From: Acanthopleura granulata
Taxonomy: Eukaryota; Mollusca; Polyplacophora; Chitonida; Chitonidae
Assembly: GCA_016165875.1 (NCBI GenBank)
Contig: JABBOT010000004.1
Location: 2,356,001 to 2,420,000 of the forward strand
Length of the DNA: 64,000 nt
Direction: 5' to 3'
Part shown: piece by piece, positions 61,241 through 64,000 of the stretch
Layout: every line of letters starts with the position of its first letter
Numbering within the stretch: the first letter of the stretch is position 1
The notes under the pieces: generated by a model
Told to the model about the DNA's origin: nothing
Seen by the model: the letters and a program-made list of their open reading frames with translations, nothing else
The model's database searches: none
Translations under genes and position numbers: made by a program

Positions 61241-63663
61241 ATGGCGTCTGGATCAAATGGCGCAAGCTGCCAGGCAAGCCAGGCAGGCTGCTACCGACCA
61301 CGCCCTGTCACCACAGACCGCCCGCTTGATGGCAGCATGCATTTCACCATCATGAAACACCCCAAGGAAGCTCTGGAGATCATGAATAAATTAAGACTTA
61401 ACGGCAAGCTCTGTGACATTACCCTGCAAGTTGGAGAAGAGAAAATTTATGCCCACAAGATCGTGATGGCTTCGGCAAGCCCTTACTTTAAGGCAATGTT
61501 CACGTGTGGGATGCGAGAGGAAGTGATGGAGACCGTTCCGCTGCACGGCATCCAGCCGTGTACCTTGGCAGCACTTGTCAACTTTGCTTACACGTCTGAA
61601 ATTCACGTCACAGAGATGAATGTGTGCTCGCTGTTGCCTGCGGCAACCATGTTTCAAATGTACCATGTTGTGGAGGCATGCTGCGTTTTCCTGGAGCATC
61701 AGTTGGACCCCAGTAATTGTATAGGAATAGCCGACTTTGCCAGTGAGCATGGTTGCTTGGACCTTCAGAAGAAAGCTAGAGATTATATTTATCATCATTT
61801 CACAGAAGTCAGTAAGAGTGAGGAGTTTCGAGAACTGAGTGGCTGTCAGGTTGTGAACCTGATCAATCGAGATGAACTCAATGTGAAATGTGAATCGGAG
61901 GTTTATGAGGCTGTGATATGCTGGGTGCTTCATGACGAAGAGAAAAGGAAATTAAAACTCGAGCCTATGCTGGCTGCTGTTCGCTGCCACTACCTTCCGC
62001 CAAACTTCGTGGCTCGTCAGTTAAAAAATTGTCCTCTGTTACGTAAAAATAAACCGTGTTACGAATATTTAACTCGGATATTTGAAGATCTAGCGCTTCA
62101 TAGAAAAGCGGAAGAAAGAGAAAGGAAACCATTGGACCCAGCTGTGGTGTACACTGCTGGGGGCTACCTTCGTCAGTCTCTCAGTAACTTTGAATCATAT
62201 AATCCTATCAAAGACAACTGGACACGCTTAGCTGATCTTCCAGTTCCAAGGAGTGGCCTAAGTGCATGTTCCCTACGTGGGCTCATATATGTAGTGGGAG
62301 GTCGCAATAACACTACTGATAAGAATATGGACATGGCGGCAGTGGATGTTTATGATCCACAAACTAACACGTGGAAGCCATGTAAAGCCATGTCTGTACC
62401 CAGGAATCGGGTCGGTGTGGGGACGCTGGATGGAATGATATATGCTGTAGGTGGATCACATGGCTCTGATCATCATAATACCGCAGAAAGGTACATATAG
62501 CTATTGGTTATAAGCTCTACTGGTCGAAGACCCGAAGTGGTTATGTACTAGCAAGTTGTCCGTCATCTGACACCCATCCGTCTGTTAACTGTTCCTTCAA
62601 AACGCTGTTACTTCTACAGTTTTTTCTGATTTAAATGAAACGTGGTCAAAGTATAGACTACATCAGGATACATACATGCCAATTTATGGTATCGATTTTC
62701 AGTTTTGATATCGATTATCCCTCTGTCTTTCTGTTCATCCAGAATATGTTAGCACTACTCCTCCTACAGTTTTTATCTGATTTTAATGAAACTTGTAGAC
62801 TGAAGTGTAGACTACATTGAAATACATAATTCATCAGATTGACTTCCATTTCAATGATTGGTTGTCCCTCTGTCTGTTCGTTCATCCACCATGTTAACAT
62901 TTCTTTCAAAACACTACTTCTCCAACAGTTTTTGTATGATTTCAATGAAACTTGGTTAAGTGTACACTACATCAAGATTCATAATTTGTAGTATCGATTT
63001 TCCATATCAGTAATCAGGTTTTTGGTCAATCTGTCCATACAGCATATGTTAGCATTTCATTCAAAATGCTACAAAGTGCTGTTAGAGTTTTTGTCTGATT
63101 TCAGCAAAACTTGGCACTGGTGAATCAAGGTACATATTTCATAGTGTTGATTTTAATTGTCCATTGTCCAGTATACGTACATAATTTTGTAATCGACTCC
63201 CAGCCAGTAGGGCTACTGTCTCATCAGAGACTGCTTTGCTTTCAGCAGGACTAAAATCTGTTCCAATAATAAGAATTAGGGTGTCTATACTCTGCACATG
63301 TACTCACTTCTTTGATCTCATTGAATTTATTCATTGGTTCATATGTTCATGTAGCCTACGTGTATGTAATGACTTGCAGGATTATATATGTTGATGGGAT
63401 ATGATCCAGGTAAGAACCCATATACTTATAAGATGTGTGCTTGTGTTGTGCACACAGGTATGACCCTTACACAGATAAATGGCATATGATAGCCCCCATG
63501 GCCACAAAGAGGATAGGGCTTGGCGTGGGAGTGGTCAACCGCATCCTGTATGCTGTGGGTGGTTATGACGGGGCTAAGAGGTTGAACAGTGTGGAGAGCT
63601 ACAACCCGGAGAAGAACAAGTGGTGCTTTGTCTCCCCCATGAAAACCACACGGAGCGGTGCAG
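61241..63663 (+). CDS. KEAP1: KEAP1, BTB-BACK-Kelch adaptor of the CUL3 ubiquitin ligase (5' part)
   Basis: The first coding exon, 61241-62490, is preceded by an acceptor at 61017, so the exon starts at 61018 with a 5' UTR. The next exon is 63458-63663. It is joined through a split Arg codon (AG|G), and the gene continues past the window. Residues ~40-145 form the BTB domain ([17 protein letters not shown]), then BACK, then Kelch repeats from ~302 ([48 protein letters not shown]). Residues that contact the NRF2 ETGE motif in the first repeats are kept. The sensor positions equal to human Cys226, Cys273 and Cys288 are Cys202, Cys249 and Cys264. The Cys151 position is Asn127, with Cys129 two residues on. 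The family retains NRF2 in the cytosol for CUL3-dependent ubiquitination. The start is the first ATG; the frame is also open for a few codons before it. Confidence 0.93.
62570..63175. repeat. Tandem repeat in KEAP1 intron, about four units of ~155 bp
   Basis: The phrases gttcatcca.catgttagcatt, ctccaacagtttttgtctga, atttcaatgaaacttgg and agtatcgattttc recur in order four times with drift. They span most of the intron between the two KEAP1 exons in the window. Confidence 0.7.
63236..63284 (-). mobile_element. MITE family A, terminal fragment
   Basis: It contains ttcagcaggactaaaatctg and aagaattagggtg. This is one end of the element in inverted orientation. Confidence 0.45.
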
Positions 63664-64000
63664 GTGAGAATCTTACTTCCTGGTAGTTGGTACATGTATG
63701 TATGCAAACCTGCAAATAGGTGCCTGACAGTTTTGAAAACCCTCCTTTTCATTGAATGGCATGACCATGTTGTCCATGTTATACATACTGGACAAAGGTA
63801 TCTTAGGTAATACCACTTTCCCCAAAGGGGTGCTTTCAAAAATGCCAGGCACCTGTTTGCCGGCTTGCATACATATATGTATGTATGTTTGTCAGGAGAT
63901 ATGTCAGACCATGCCAAAATCAGATGATAGATTTTAAAAATGTGTATATGTAATGGTGGTGCTGGACCACTTTTCCCTCATGCGCCTAGAAGCTTCAGGG
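63664..64000. other. KEAP1 intron at the window edge
   Basis: Begins with the donor GTGAGA at 63664. An inverted segment is seen: tacatgtatgtatgcaaacctgcaaatagg (63692) with ccggcttgcatacatatatgtatgt (63857). Flanking gtgcctgacag and atgccaggcac also pair. This is a roughly 180-bp element with inverted ends. No exon was seen. Confidence 0.45.

Noticed and set aside
61391..61933. 180-codon frame on the minus strand
   Set aside because: It is antisense to the strongly conserved KEAP1 coding exon and has no domain of its own.
1..64000. CRISPR arrays, operons, riboswitches, rRNA or intact tRNA genes
   Set aside because: None were seen. The short tRNA-like segments are heads of SINEs, and the sequence is eukaryotic.

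Overview
The window is animal nuclear DNA, most likely from a lophotrochozoan and probably a mollusc. It is AT-rich, has short exons separated by long introns with conventional splice sites, and carries about twenty dispersed copies of one tRNA-headed SINE plus a second SINE family. The three recognisable host genes all have clear vertebrate counterparts. The exact species cannot be read from the sequence.

Layout. 1-4.7 kb: repeats, and one plausible leftward first exon (2144-2317) of an unrecognised gene. 4.74-12.86 kb (+): a six-exon acid-sphingomyelinase-like phosphodiesterase (SMPDL3 family), complete from signal peptide to a C-terminal membrane anchor (517 aa). 12.9-20.6 kb: intergenic, with SINEs and a MITE. 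20.66-36.33 kb (-): a sixteen-coding-exon SGK3 kinase (PX domain plus AGC kinase, about 501 aa). Every junction was phased by hand; one intron appears to be of the rare AT-AC class with a U2-like donor. 37.15-49.14 kb: a decayed Polinton/Maverick element of about 12 kb with roughly 0.25-0.3 kb terminal inverted repeats. It holds remnants of protein-primed DNA polymerase B, integrase, packaging ATPase and major capsid protein, plus several unassigned reading frames. It lies about 0.8 kb upstream of the SGK3 start-codon exon. 49.3-50.4 kb: a diverged tandem repeat split by a SINE. 52-60 kb: SINEs, simple repeats and a few isolated candidate exons on the + strand. 61.0-64 kb (+): the 5' part of KEAP1 (BTB, BACK and the first Kelch repeats), which runs off the right edge.

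The host genes are not an operon and no joint function is implied. SMPDL3 acts outside the cell or at its surface, SGK3 acts on PI3P-rich endosomes, and KEAP1 is the adaptor that controls NRF2 turnover. The most notable items are the AT-AC intron in the SGK3 glycine-rich loop, the intronic minisatellite that repeatedly copies the neighbouring SGK3 5' splice site, the broken Polinton with its duplicated segment around the integrase, and the displaced Cys151-type sensor cysteine in KEAP1.
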